From positions 1 through 38,264 of the forward strand of contig UQJE01000017.1 in the NCBI GenBank assembly GCA_900541345.1: 38,264 bases of DNA, written 5' to 3'. Positions 22,867 to 31,218 of this stretch are shown here, in pieces. The notes beneath the pieces were generated by a model. The model was not told the DNA's origin. It ran no database searches and saw only the letters and a program-made list of their open reading frames with translations. The DNA comes from an uncultured Blautia sp. Its GTDB lineage: Bacteria; Bacillota; Clostridia; Lachnospirales; Lachnospiraceae. A program made the translations under genes and the position numbers. Each line of letters opens with the position of its first letter. Positions within the stretch are counted from its first letter, which is position 1.

Positions 22867-25464
22867 CTACTCCTCCCTGATAAGCTTTGATACATCTGTC
22901 TTCATCAGTATCCTTTTTGTTCTGTAATAAACAAGTGCAGTACTTCCACCGGATAACAGACTGATCAGAAGCAAATGCGAAAAACGAATTCCAGCTACGC
23001 GATACCCTTCGATTTGTGCCATAAGAATATTCCAAATATTTTTTCCAGTCTCCTGGTACAGCACTATTTCTGAATGAAGTTCCAGCCAGGAATACAAATA
23101 CAGATATCCTCCAAATAAAAGGAATCCTGCCAGAACAGAGACAACTGCCAAAGTAAGAGCTTCTGTTAAAATGCGCTTTCCAATCTGCCTCTCTGATAAT
23201 CCAATTGCCATCAGAATTCCTGTTTTCCTTTTTTCATCTTCTGCTGCCAAAGACAACATATTCCAGAGCATGAGAAACGCAATAAGAATCACTGTGCCAC
23301 CGCCTGCTGTATAGAGGATCAGTTTATTCTGTAAATCCTGACGTATTACTGTATTTTCTTCCCTCACGCTTTCTACAGGCACGTGATTTTTCCCGAAAAT
23401 ATCTGCTGCAATGACATCTGTAGATAAAAATCCTGCATTTTCTGAAGCGTACATTTCTCCCTGAGAATATCCAAATTCCTTTCCTGTCTTATAAGGAAAA
23501 ACACAGTTTCCTTCCGGAATCTCCCCTAAAATACCGGAAAGGGCATCTGATGAGCACAGCACAGTATACGGCGCTGTTGCAAAAAACTGCAGTGGATTTG
23601 TGATTTCTTCATCTACAATCTTCAGCACCTCTCCCACTCTTGTCTGAAACGTAAACATTTTTTCTGTCTTTGCTGCAGGACTTACATTCCCTGCGCTGTC
23701 TTTTTCGAAAGGGCTTCCATAAATATCGCATTGAATTTCATCTCCCTTTTCGATTCCCACATCTTTATAATTTTTTCCATTTACCGCTACCTCCCCATAT
23801 GTATTGACGGAAAAAAGCACCACAATTTCCTCTCCTGTTCGGAATGCTTCTCTGTCTATGGATAATTTCTCAAAATCCAGATAATAATCCCAGTCATCTT
23901 CCCGAATCCCGTATAAGCTGCAGGCAATTCCTTCCTCTTCCTGTTTTTTCAGAAAAGATGTACTTAACTTCAGTTCTTTATTCAGCTCACACGTCTCCAT
24001 ATCCGGAAATTTCATATTTATCTGTATGCCGCCCCAGCCATGCAATTCCCGAATTCCCGGAATTTCCCGTATTTCCTTTAAATCCTGCTCAGATACTTTC
24101 TTGTCTTCCCATGAAACAGAGTAAAATCTGTAATCCGGCATTCTCTGTCTCGATTTTTTTACCTCATATACTTCTATCGACTGAAATACGGTAAAAAAAC
24201 TGACTGCGCAAATAACTGCTGAAAAAGAGGCATATAAAATCTTATGGATTTTTTTATGTCTTCGTATTTTTTTTCCATTCAAAGACATTCTGCCCGTAAG
24301 AGGCTGTCTGAGCGCAATTTGCAGCACAAGAGAGCGGATAACCACAATTTCCATAATCAACAGAAAAAACAGAACGCCAAGCACCTGATACGGAACTTTT
24401 ATAATAATCCTTTCATTCATCCCCGACAGAAAACGAAGTGCAAGCCACGTTTCTGCACAGCCACAGAAAAATCCCACAATTATGGCTGGAAGCGCCAGAC
24501 AAATGGTTTCGTAAAAAATTAAAATCCTTAATTGCTTTTTTGTAATCCCAATACTCCGAAAAAGTGCAATTTGCTGAATCTGTTTTTTGATGCGAACAGA
24601 ATAGATACAGACAACTGCAATTCCGGCAGTTACAAAAATAATTCCCAGATATAGAAATGGATAAACTGCTGTCTCCGTCTCCTGGTACGCATATGTATTA
24701 TTTACAGTCTCACGTTTTCCCTCATCACTTCTGTTTAAATCCCCTGCTATATTTCTGATCACTTCTGCCGTTTCTTCCTGTTTGCCTGATGTTCTGAAAT
24801 AATACATCATTTCTTTTTCTTTTAATTCTCTTTCAGAAGCTTTGTTCCCTTCCTCCATGAGCTGTTTTTCTTCCTGTTCTGTGATAAACACGCCGGGAAG
24901 CGTATGTCCCTCCGACTGCCATAAATTACTGTAAGAACGAATTACTCCACAAAGCGTAAAAGTTTTTTCCATCATAACAGTCTCTTCCGGAAGCCCTTCT
25001 TCCTCCTCCGCTTCCATAAAAATCTCCACCGTAATATCTTGCCCCAATTCGTAGCTATATCCCAGTCTGCTCAGCACATTCGCCTCCATTGCAGCCTCTC
25101 CCGTCTTTTCCGGAAAACGTCCCTGCTGAAGTCCAATACGTCCCATCTGAATCAGCGTATTATCGGCTGTTCCGATTCCCGCTCCTGTCTTCAGATGTCC
25201 ACAGCCGGTCAGTATACCAACCTCCATATCCTTTGCCTGTCTGTAAGCAGAAATATCCTCTTTCTTCCCCTGAAATACCGCAGTATGCCACGTCCCGTAA
25301 TTATCATACCGGTATTCCCGATTGGATATATTCATACTTTCCACAAGAGAAAGTCCTACTATAGAAAATGAAAAAGCAATAACTAATACACAAAATAACA
25401 GCAGGCTGTTTCTTTTCCTCTTTTTCATTCCCTGAACTGCCAGTTTCCATAATTCTTTCTGCAT
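22867..25464 (-). CDS. Large FtsX-domain ABC transporter permease
   Basis: The ATG at 25464 (MQKELWKLAVQG) follows GGAAGGGGGAAG. The product is 865 residues. First membrane helix about 20-42 (LLLFCVLVIAFSFSIVGLSLV), a first extracellular part (about 45-275), an FtsX block of three to four helices (about 275-400), another helix near 415, a second extracellular domain (about 435-690), then a C-terminal FtsX block of three helices (YTAGGGTVILIAFLMLWNML; LAVVSVLAGFLLFGGYLYLY; FSHLLLISLLSGGSTALVYY). This two-FtsX layout fits efflux or antimicrobial-peptide defence transporters of the MacB/BceB-like group; the substrate is unknown. Its promoter carries the direct repeats predicted for the neighbouring response regulator. 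Confidence 0.93.
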   Translation of the reverse strand: MQKELWKLAVQGMKKRKRNSLLLFCVLVIAFSFSIVGLSLVESMNISNREYRYDNYGTWHTAVFQGKKEDISAYRQAKDMEVGILTGCGHLKTGAGIGTADNTLIQMGRIGLQQGRFPEKTGEAAMEANVLSRLGYSYELGQDITVEIFMEAEEEEGLPEETVMMEKTFTLCGVIRSYSNLWQSEGHTLPGVFITEQEEKQLMEEGNKASERELKEKEMMYYFRTSGKQEETAEVIRNIAGDLNRSDEGKRETVNNTYAYQETETAVYPFLYLGIIFVTAGIAVVCIYSVRIKKQIQQIALFRSIGITKKQLRILIFYETICLALPAIIVGFFCGCAETWLALRFLSGMNERIIIKVPYQVLGVLFFLLIMEIVVIRSLVLQIALRQPLTGRMSLNGKKIRRHKKIHKILYASFSAVICAVSFFTVFQSIEVYEVKKSRQRMPDYRFYSVSWEDKKVSEQDLKEIREIPGIRELHGWGGIQINMKFPDMETCELNKELKLSTSFLKKQEEEGIACSLYGIREDDWDYYLDFEKLSIDREAFRTGEEIVVLFSVNTYGEVAVNGKNYKDVGIEKGDEIQCDIYGSPFEKDSAGNVSPAAKTEKMFTFQTRVGEVLKIVDEEITNPLQFFATAPYTVLCSSDALSGILGEIPEGNCVFPYKTGKEFGYSQGEMYASENAGFLSTDVIAADIFGKNHVPVESVREENTVIRQDLQNKLILYTAGGGTVILIAFLMLWNMLSLAAEDEKRKTGILMAIGLSERQIGKRILTEALTLAVVSVLAGFLLFGGYLYLYSWLELHSEIVLYQETGKNIWNILMAQIEGYRVAGIRFSHLLLISLLSGGSTALVYYRTKRILMKTDVSKLIREE

Positions 25465-25487
25465 TTTACTTCCCCCTTCCTGTCCCC

Positions 25488-25521
25488 AGAATAACACACG
25501 AAGCTTACATTTTCCTTACAA
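25488..25521 (-). promoter_or_regulatory. Promoter with response-regulator direct repeats, ABC permease operon
   Basis: On the minus strand TTGTAAG (25515-25521) and ATGTAAG (25504-25510) are 11 bases apart, and TATTCT (25488-25493) follows 10 bases after the second copy. This is the same geometry as at 19778-19811, with no recognisable separate -35 box. Confidence 0.65.
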
Positions 25522-25525
25522 ATGC

Positions 25526-25565
25526 CAAAAAACAGGATTGAACCAAAATCCAATCCTGTTTTTCT
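25526..25565. terminator. Terminator of the lgt operon
   Basis: AACAGGATTG (25531-25540) and CAATCCTGTT (25551-25560) are perfect 10-base arms around a 10-base loop. On the minus strand TTTTTTGG follows, ending the lgt transcript; on the plus strand TTTTCTT follows. Confidence 0.88.
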
Positions 25566-26329
25566 TACTCTGCACTCTTTTTCCTCTTCCTCAGCAGAAG
25601 AAGCATTCCTACCCCTGCCAATCCTGTAAAGATGGAAATAAACTGTGATGTGGAAAGCACTCCCACGCTTCCTCTTATTAAATCGCCCCGGAAAAATTCA
25701 AGAATAAACCGTCCTATGCTGTAGCATACAAGATACGCTGCTGCCACTTCTCCGTCTGTCTTTTTGTGCTTCGCAATATACAAAAGCAGCGCAAAGTGAA
25801 TAAAATCAAGAACACTGGAATAAATCTGCGTAGGAATCAGCGGCACGCCGTTTGGTGCAAAATCAGATTCCCGAAACGTAATGGAAAGGGGACAATTCGT
25901 CTCTCTTCCATAACAGCACCCTGAAAGGAAACATCCGATTCTTCCAAAACCCTGGGCAAGAGCAACAGACGGCATTACAAGATCAAAAAAAGCGAGGAAA
26001 TTCAGCTTTTTTACCCTGGCATAAATATATCCCGCAAGAATCCCGCCTATTATTCCGCCGTACACAACAAAACCGTCCATCATATTTTTGAGATAGTATA
26101 CAGGATCTTCGAGAACGTCTTTCCACTCAGTAATCCAGAAAAGAAGCTTTGCAGAAAGGAATCCCCCAAACACACACCATATTACAATATAAAAAACGTG
26201 TTCATAGGGCAGCCCCTGTTTTCTGGCTCTGTATTCCGTCACAATGTACGCCGCAAAAATTCCGATTGCAATCATAAGTCCGTATCCATACACAGTAAAC
26301 GGTCCCATTGTCAGTAACTCATTTTTCAT
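25565..26329 (-). CDS. lgt: Prolipoprotein diacylglyceryl transferase
   Basis: ATG 26329 follows AGGAG with 6 bases spacing; a TTG just before is less likely. The product is 254 residues with about seven membrane segments. Lgt features: GFVVYGGIIGGILAGY, the signature region GFGRIGCFLSGCCYG (the clostridial form of GRxGNFxNxE), and FILEFFRGD. It transfers diacylglycerol from phosphatidylglycerol to the lipobox cysteine of prelipoproteins in the membrane. The start overlaps the arginase-like gene by 11 bases, so the two are translationally coupled. Confidence 0.95.
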   Translation of the reverse strand: MKNELLTMGPFTVYGYGLMIAIGIFAAYIVTEYRARKQGLPYEHVFYIVIWCVFGGFLSAKLLFWITEWKDVLEDPVYYLKNMMDGFVVYGGIIGGILAGYIYARVKKLNFLAFFDLVMPSVALAQGFGRIGCFLSGCCYGRETNCPLSITFRESDFAPNGVPLIPTQIYSSVLDFIHFALLLYIAKHKKTDGEVAAAYLVCYSIGRFILEFFRGDLIRGSVGVLSTSQFISIFTGLAGVGMLLLLRKRKKSAE

Positions 26330-27101
26330 CAAAAACTCCTTTTTCTGTCAAAAATTTAAGAATCCGCCCATTTCCCTTATCATTAAGAGAGCAACCATTC
26401 CAGTTCTCCAATTCTCCCTCTCCGCAGATGTCGATTCCAAGAAGAGGAATTCTATTTTCTCTTAAATAAGAAAAAAGCCCTTCCAGAAAATCAAAAAGCT
26501 CCTCTTCTTTTGTATCTCCCTGACTCCACCCGGTACAGGCTTCCTCTTCGCAGAGAATATCTCTGTCTACAGATATATATAATGGAAGAGAAATTTTTTC
26601 CAAATACTGTTTCATCAGATTTTTTTTCCCTTCTTTATACGTCTCCCACAGCCTTTCTTTTCCGAAAAATTCTGTTTTTTCCTGAAAAGAAGCTTCTACT
26701 TCCTCCCAGTCTTTCCGGGGAGGCCCCACAAGAAAAACCTTCTTTAAATACGGCTGTGTTTCCAGAGCATGAGCAATCCAACCGCCGCAGGAAAGGATTC
26801 CTCCAAAAGCCGGCAGCTGCATATCCGTATGATTATCAAGTACGAGAAGCTGGAAAGGCTCTCCTATTTTTTCCAGCCAAAGCCTTGTCATATAATGATA
26901 ATTCCCGGAATCCAGAAAGTGGATTCCTTCAAAAGAAAAAGCTTCCATTCTTTTTTGAAGGATTTCCCACGCCTCATCATCGCAATAACAGTTTGTACCG
27001 GGAATATCCTGCGCCGAAAGCCACTGTACTTCTTCTTCCTTCCAGAAATTTTCCTCCCGGTATACCCCGGAAAAATCTACAAGAACGACTTTATTTTTCA
27101 A
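26319..27101 (-). CDS. Arginase-superfamily-like protein
   Basis: A long frame extends upstream to 27317, but that part is a shadow of the DUF308 gene. The likely start is TTG 27101, which overlaps the DUF308 stop (TTGA) and follows GGAGGAG with 9 bases spacing. The product is 260 residues (LKNKVVLVDFSGVYREENFW). Motifs resemble ureohydrolase metal sites: LLVLDNHTDMQ (arginase: DAHxD) and YISVDRDIL (arginase: SxDxD), with SGNYHY at the place of GGxH. Metal ligands are thus mostly kept while the surroundings differ, so the substrate is unknown. It sits between DUF308 and lgt genes and overlaps both, a tight operon. Confidence 0.75.
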   Translation of the reverse strand: MKNKVVLVDFSGVYREENFWKEEEVQWLSAQDIPGTNCYCDDEAWEILQKRMEAFSFEGIHFLDSGNYHYMTRLWLEKIGEPFQLLVLDNHTDMQLPAFGGILSCGGWIAHALETQPYLKKVFLVGPPRKDWEEVEASFQEKTEFFGKERLWETYKEGKKNLMKQYLEKISLPLYISVDRDILCEEEACTGWSQGDTKEEELFDFLEGLFSYLRENRIPLLGIDICGEGELENWNGCSLNDKGNGRILKFLTEKGVFDEK

Positions 27102-27784
27102 TCTTTCCACTCCTCCAGAATTTCTTCCTCCGGTGTTTCTTCCTCCGGTGCAGATTGTTCCAATGCAGATTTTTCCTCTGCTTCCTCCACAACTTCTTCT
27201 ACCTCCGGAACCTCTTCTTCCATCTTTTCTTCCGGTTTCTCCGCAGCCGCCTTCAGACCTCTTTTTAATAAGAAGTAAAAAATAAAATCTGCTGCCCCAT
27301 TTACCATAAGAACCCAACCGTCAAAAAGAATCGTTATCTTTGTCTTAACAAACGGATTTGCCATCATAATTCCACCCAGAACAATAAAAATCAGGCTGAC
27401 AAAAAGAAATATCTGCCATTCTGCTCTTTTTCTTTTTTTGAGCTGAAAACTCCCCTTTAATTTCCAGATGCTGTCTACCAGAACAAATGCGCCAAGAAGA
27501 AGCGGCAGAAGTTTTACAACAATCACAGGATTAAAAAATAAAAATCCTCCCAGTACAAGAACAATCACGCCTGTAAACAAATCCAGAATCGTGGCAGAGT
27601 CTTTTCCTCTTATGTAAATCGAAAGGTGATACAGTCCTGCCGCCGCCAAAACAATACCGAATACTACTTTACAGATAATATTCACTGTCTGCGCTGGCAT
27701 AAGAACAAGGCAAAGACCAAGCAATACATAAAATCCGGAAGAGATAAGTTCTCCTCTTAAAATGCCGGCAATCTTTTTTCCCAT
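27098..27784 (-). CDS. DUF308/HdeD-like membrane protein with acidic tail
   Basis: The product is 228 residues with about six membrane helices in two similar halves (for example FYVLLGLCLVLMPAQTVNIICKVVFGIVLAAAGLYHL and IFLFVSLIFIVLGGIMMANPFV). This is the repeated DUF308 (HdeD) unit. After residue 178 comes a glutamate-rich cytoplasmic tail (EEKMEEEVPEVEEVVEEAEEK ...) that contains a short tandem repeat. HdeD is linked to acid resistance in E. coli, but the role in Firmicutes is not established. First gene of the operon with the arginase-like gene and lgt; AGGAGG-like site before the ATG. Confidence 0.85.
   Translation of the reverse strand: MGKKIAGILRGELISSGFYVLLGLCLVLMPAQTVNIICKVVFGIVLAAAGLYHLSIYIRGKDSATILDLFTGVIVLVLGGFLFFNPVIVVKLLPLLLGAFVLVDSIWKLKGSFQLKKRKRAEWQIFLFVSLIFIVLGGIMMANPFVKTKITILFDGWVLMVNGAADFIFYFLLKRGLKAAAEKPEEKMEEEVPEVEEVVEEAEEKSALEQSAPEEETPEEEILEEWKD
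27121..27150. repeat. Two-copy 15-bp tandem repeat in the DUF308 tail
   Basis: TTTCTTCCTCCGGTG is repeated exactly twice (27121-27135, 27136-27150). It encodes five residues (T-P-E-E-E type) of the acidic tail, so copy-number change keeps the frame. Confidence 0.85.
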
Positions 27785-27816
27785 AATTCATTCCTCCATC
27801 TCTTTTTGTTAAAACA

Positions 27817-27845
27817 AGTATACCCTCTTTCGCCGCCTTCGTCCA
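27817..27845 (-). promoter_or_regulatory. Promoter of the DUF308-arginase-like-lgt operon
   Basis: TGGACG (27840-27845), 17-base spacer, TATACT (27817-27822) on the minus strand. Confidence 0.5.
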
Positions 27846-27881
27846 TAACCTTTTCCCTTGAAATTTTCTTATGGTATTTTT

Positions 27882-29648
27882 TTATTCTTCTTTTTTCTCC
27901 GGAAAACAAAGCGTAATCTTTGTTCCCTCACCCCTCTTGCTTTCTATAAGAATCCCATAGTTCTGTCCGTAGATCAGTTTCATTCTGTCATCTACATTAT
28001 TCACGCCAATTCCTGTAAAATGCTCCTTCTGCCCCTCGCTTTTATCGAGAAGTGTGCGGACTGTCTGATTATCCATACCGATTCCGTCATCTATAATTTC
28101 TACTTTAAGCTGTCCTTCACTCATACGGGCAAATATGGAAATCGTTCCCTGCTGCCCCTGTGGAAAGGCATGAAAAAACGCATTTTCCACAAAGGGCTGT
28201 AAAATCAGTTTCGGAATTTTCTGCTCTTCGCAATCCGGCAGTACATAATACTCAACATTAACGGAATTTCCGTATCTGGTCTGATTAATAATCACGTAAT
28301 CCTTCAGATTTTCAATTTCTTCTTTCAAAGTAATAAACTCTTTTTTATTGCTTATGGTATTTCTCAAAAGCCGGATAAACGCATCTATTACCTGAACGGA
28401 TTTTTCTTTATTTCCCTGCCAGATAAGCCACTTTACACTCGCAAGCGTATTATAAATGTAATGAGGATTTATCTGCATCTGAAGAGAATGGATTTCCGCC
28501 TCTCTCTTTGCCTTTTCCACTTCCATCATCTTATCAATATACTGCTGCATCTCATCAAGCATCGTATTATACGTGAAAGAAAGTTCCCTTATTTCCGTAC
28601 TTCCCTCCACCTTCACAAATTGATTCAGTCGCCCTTCACGAACGCCTCTCATCTTTTCCACTAGCTTATAAAGCGGTCTTGTCTGCTGTCTTACCAGAAG
28701 AAAAATAATGATTACGACAATAGAAGTAATAAAGGCTGTCACACTGATAATATAGCGAAAATCATATACTCGATCGAATGCCATATCCGGATGAATCATA
28801 CCAAGCATCGTGTAATTTGTACTTTGAAGTCTTTGTACCATGTAGCCTGTAATCTGTCCATTTTCTTCCCGATTCATAGTTTTTATATGGGCTTTTTCCA
28901 TCTCTTTTATTATTTTAAAAAGTTTTCTCGTCTCTCCGGAATCCTTCAGATATTCCTCTCTATTTGAAGAGATAATCTCATTATCCTGGTTCAGGATTAA
29001 GAGGTCGTTTGTGCTTGTTGTAAACCCATCATAATATCTTCGAAAATCAGCTTCTTTAATTGTGAGAAGCGTTATGCCGCATACGTTTTTTCCTCCGTCC
29101 CTGCTGATAGATTTCGCCAGAACAATCACAGGATAATCTTTCATAACATCTGTATATCCGCCCTCTTCATACTGACAAATAAGTTTTTTGGGATTTTCCA
29201 GAGCTTTTTTTACCACGTAATTATGAAGCAGCGTTTCCCCGTCCATCACAAGACTGGAATCATTATAATTCAAAGTTTTTCCATCAATTCCCAGAAGCAC
29301 AAGATTCATGTCACTATATTTCTCTATAGGAAGCTGCTTTAAATACTGTTTCAGATCCAGAATATTTTTTGCCTCTTCTGTATATTCCCAGTCTGTTTCT
29401 GTTAAATATTTCTCTACTGTAGAAGAAGTACTGATGCTCGAGGTAACTGCTGTCATATCCCGGAAAAAATTATAAATATTTCGATCTGTCTGCTGAAAAA
29501 TCTTATCCTGGGATTCCACAAAATTTTCTACAAATGCCTGCTGGGATGCCCGAATATTTAAGATACTTAATCCTGTTGTCAGACATACAATTCCTGTCAG
29601 AACAACAAGAATAATTTTGAAAAAAAGTGTGTTGCACCGCTTTACCAA
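27882..29648 (-). CDS. YesM-type sensor histidine kinase
   Basis: The start is TTG 29648 after AAGGAA, inside the end of the response regulator gene (7-base overlap). The product is 588 residues. First membrane helix about 10-30, an extracellular dCache-like sensor (about 32-280), second membrane helix about 285-310 (ISVTAFITSIVVIIIFLLV), HAMP (about 312-365), the His_kinase domain with INPHYIYNTLASVKWLI, and an ATPase domain (QPFVENAFFHAF; IDDGIGM; GIGVNNVDDRM). Members of this class sense sugars or sugar-binding proteins. Its genetic position after the transporter and beta-galactosidase genes suggests that it senses beta-galactosides. Confidence 0.93.
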   Translation of the reverse strand: MVKRCNTLFFKIILVVLTGIVCLTTGLSILNIRASQQAFVENFVESQDKIFQQTDRNIYNFFRDMTAVTSSISTSSTVEKYLTETDWEYTEEAKNILDLKQYLKQLPIEKYSDMNLVLLGIDGKTLNYNDSSLVMDGETLLHNYVVKKALENPKKLICQYEEGGYTDVMKDYPVIVLAKSISRDGGKNVCGITLLTIKEADFRRYYDGFTTSTNDLLILNQDNEIISSNREEYLKDSGETRKLFKIIKEMEKAHIKTMNREENGQITGYMVQRLQSTNYTMLGMIHPDMAFDRVYDFRYIISVTAFITSIVVIIIFLLVRQQTRPLYKLVEKMRGVREGRLNQFVKVEGSTEIRELSFTYNTMLDEMQQYIDKMMEVEKAKREAEIHSLQMQINPHYIYNTLASVKWLIWQGNKEKSVQVIDAFIRLLRNTISNKKEFITLKEEIENLKDYVIINQTRYGNSVNVEYYVLPDCEEQKIPKLILQPFVENAFFHAFPQGQQGTISIFARMSEGQLKVEIIDDGIGMDNQTVRTLLDKSEGQKEHFTGIGVNNVDDRMKLIYGQNYGILIESKRGEGTKITLCFPEKKEE

Positions 29649-31180
29649 TTTCCTTCCTCCGTCCTGCTTTTCCGCCTGTACTGACTTGGTGTTTCTCCCT
29701 TCAGTTTCTTAAATATTCTGCAGTAATAGCCGTGATCTGAATAACCTACTTCCATGCTGACAGCGGAAATAGGCATGGAACTATCTTTTAAAAGCTGACA
29801 TGATTTTTCAATGCGAACCATATTCAGATACCCGCTGAATCCCTCTTGCATATGCTGGTTAAAGTAAGAAGAAATATAATGATAATTAAAGGAAAATTCC
29901 TCTGCCAGATCTGCCAGTTCCAGCCTCTCCTTATAATGCGTCTTAATATATTCCTTCATTTCTTCTATTCGTGAATCCTCATTGTGTCTGCATTCCGATA
30001 CCATAGCATCCAGTTCTTCTGTAATCTCTCTGCAGCATAAAAGAAACTCCTTATCGCTTTCCGTTTTATCTGTTTTCTTAAAATAAAGTCTTCTAAGTTC
30101 CTCACTTTTTACTCCACATTTCTCCATTTCCATCAGCAAATTATATAGAAGATTCTTAAAAAGATTTTTGCACTGATAAGCATCGTATCTGCACCGGCAA
30201 AGGTATTCCATATAATCTTTCAAAAGCACCATTGCCTGAGAAAACTGATGTTTTTTCAATAATTCCGCATACTCTTCATATCGAAAACGTTCTGCCTCTT
30301 TGGTGATATATTCTCTCTGCTCAATTAAAAATTTATCTGCAAAATAAAATTTCTGTTCCAGAGCCTGTTTTACTTCTTTTTCGTAAATATCGCGGATTCC
30401 GGAAAACTCTGTAAATCCATTACTTAATACAAGAAAAAGATTTTCCGCCACTTTTCCAGCTTTTTCCGTTCCTTCTTTCAGTGTCTCAATAAGAAATATC
30501 TCATCTGGCTTTTTATAATTAATAACGCAGAAAAATACTTCCTGTTCCAGGTAAAAAGTCCCCAGTTTCTCAAATCCATTCTTCTGAAGATGCCTTATCA
30601 TAAGTTCCTGGGTTTTCTCCCATTGTCTCGTATTGCTTCCACAGGCTTTTTTCATATTTCCCGCAAGAATACGAAACTGCATATACGGAAATCTTTCTTT
30701 GTATTCCGTCTCCAAAATGGTATCCTGATACCCTGTCAGATACCTCTCCATCTGTGTTTCCAAAGCTACACTTTCTCTCCTGTCAAGAGAAAATCCCGGT
30801 ATGCCTGCAGCTGCTTTTTTCAGTGCCCGCAGAAGGATTTCCGGGTTTAATGTAGGCTTTAAAACATAATCTACCGCCCCGTTTAAAAGAGTTGTTCTCA
30901 CGTACTCAAAATTATCATAGCTGCTTAAAATAATCAGCTTGATATTCGGATATTTTTCCTGTAAAATCATAGAAAACTCAATTCCATTTAATACTGGCAT
31001 AACAATATCAGCCAGAACAATGTCTGGCTGATACTTTTCTATCATCTCTATTCCTTCCTGTCCGTTAGAGGCTTCCCCTACAATGGAAAATCCCTCCTGC
31101 TCCCACATAATCATATGACTGATTCCCTGACGTGTAATAAACTCATCATCTACAATCAGCACTTTACACTCTCTTCCCAT
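29642..31180 (-). CDS. YesN-type response regulator with AraC DNA-binding domain
   Basis: The product is 512 residues. Receiver domain about 4-125 with VDD (10-12), phospho-acceptor Asp58 (DIVLADIVMPVLNG) and Lys of VLKPT. A middle region of about 270 residues with no clear motif follows. The C-terminal AraC domain (about 405-505) has two helix-turn-helix units and the signature SAVSMEVGYSDHGYYCRIFKKLKGETPSQYRR. It would activate the sugar-transport operon upstream. It lies 38 bases after the beta-galactosidase gene and overlaps the kinase gene. Confidence 0.94.
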   Translation of the reverse strand: MGRECKVLIVDDEFITRQGISHMIMWEQEGFSIVGEASNGQEGIEMIEKYQPDIVLADIVMPVLNGIEFSMILQEKYPNIKLIILSSYDNFEYVRTTLLNGAVDYVLKPTLNPEILLRALKKAAAGIPGFSLDRRESVALETQMERYLTGYQDTILETEYKERFPYMQFRILAGNMKKACGSNTRQWEKTQELMIRHLQKNGFEKLGTFYLEQEVFFCVINYKKPDEIFLIETLKEGTEKAGKVAENLFLVLSNGFTEFSGIRDIYEKEVKQALEQKFYFADKFLIEQREYITKEAERFRYEEYAELLKKHQFSQAMVLLKDYMEYLCRCRYDAYQCKNLFKNLLYNLLMEMEKCGVKSEELRRLYFKKTDKTESDKEFLLCCREITEELDAMVSECRHNEDSRIEEMKEYIKTHYKERLELADLAEEFSFNYHYISSYFNQHMQEGFSGYLNMVRIEKSCQLLKDSSMPISAVSMEVGYSDHGYYCRIFKKLKGETPSQYRRKSRTEEGNW

Positions 31181-31218
31181 TTTATTCCTAACCTTGTATT
31201 GTCTTATTTTTCTTTATT

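Noticed and set aside
26510..27268. 252-codon plus-strand frame opposite the arginase-like gene
   Set aside because: Composition rich in Phe, Pro, Arg and Leu and no motif; it is a shadow of the overlapping minus-strand genes.
27102..27317. N-terminal extension of the arginase-like protein (Gly/Arg-rich)
   Set aside because: It is the DUF308 acidic tail read in another frame; the TTG at 27101 has a ribosome binding site and overlaps the upstream stop.
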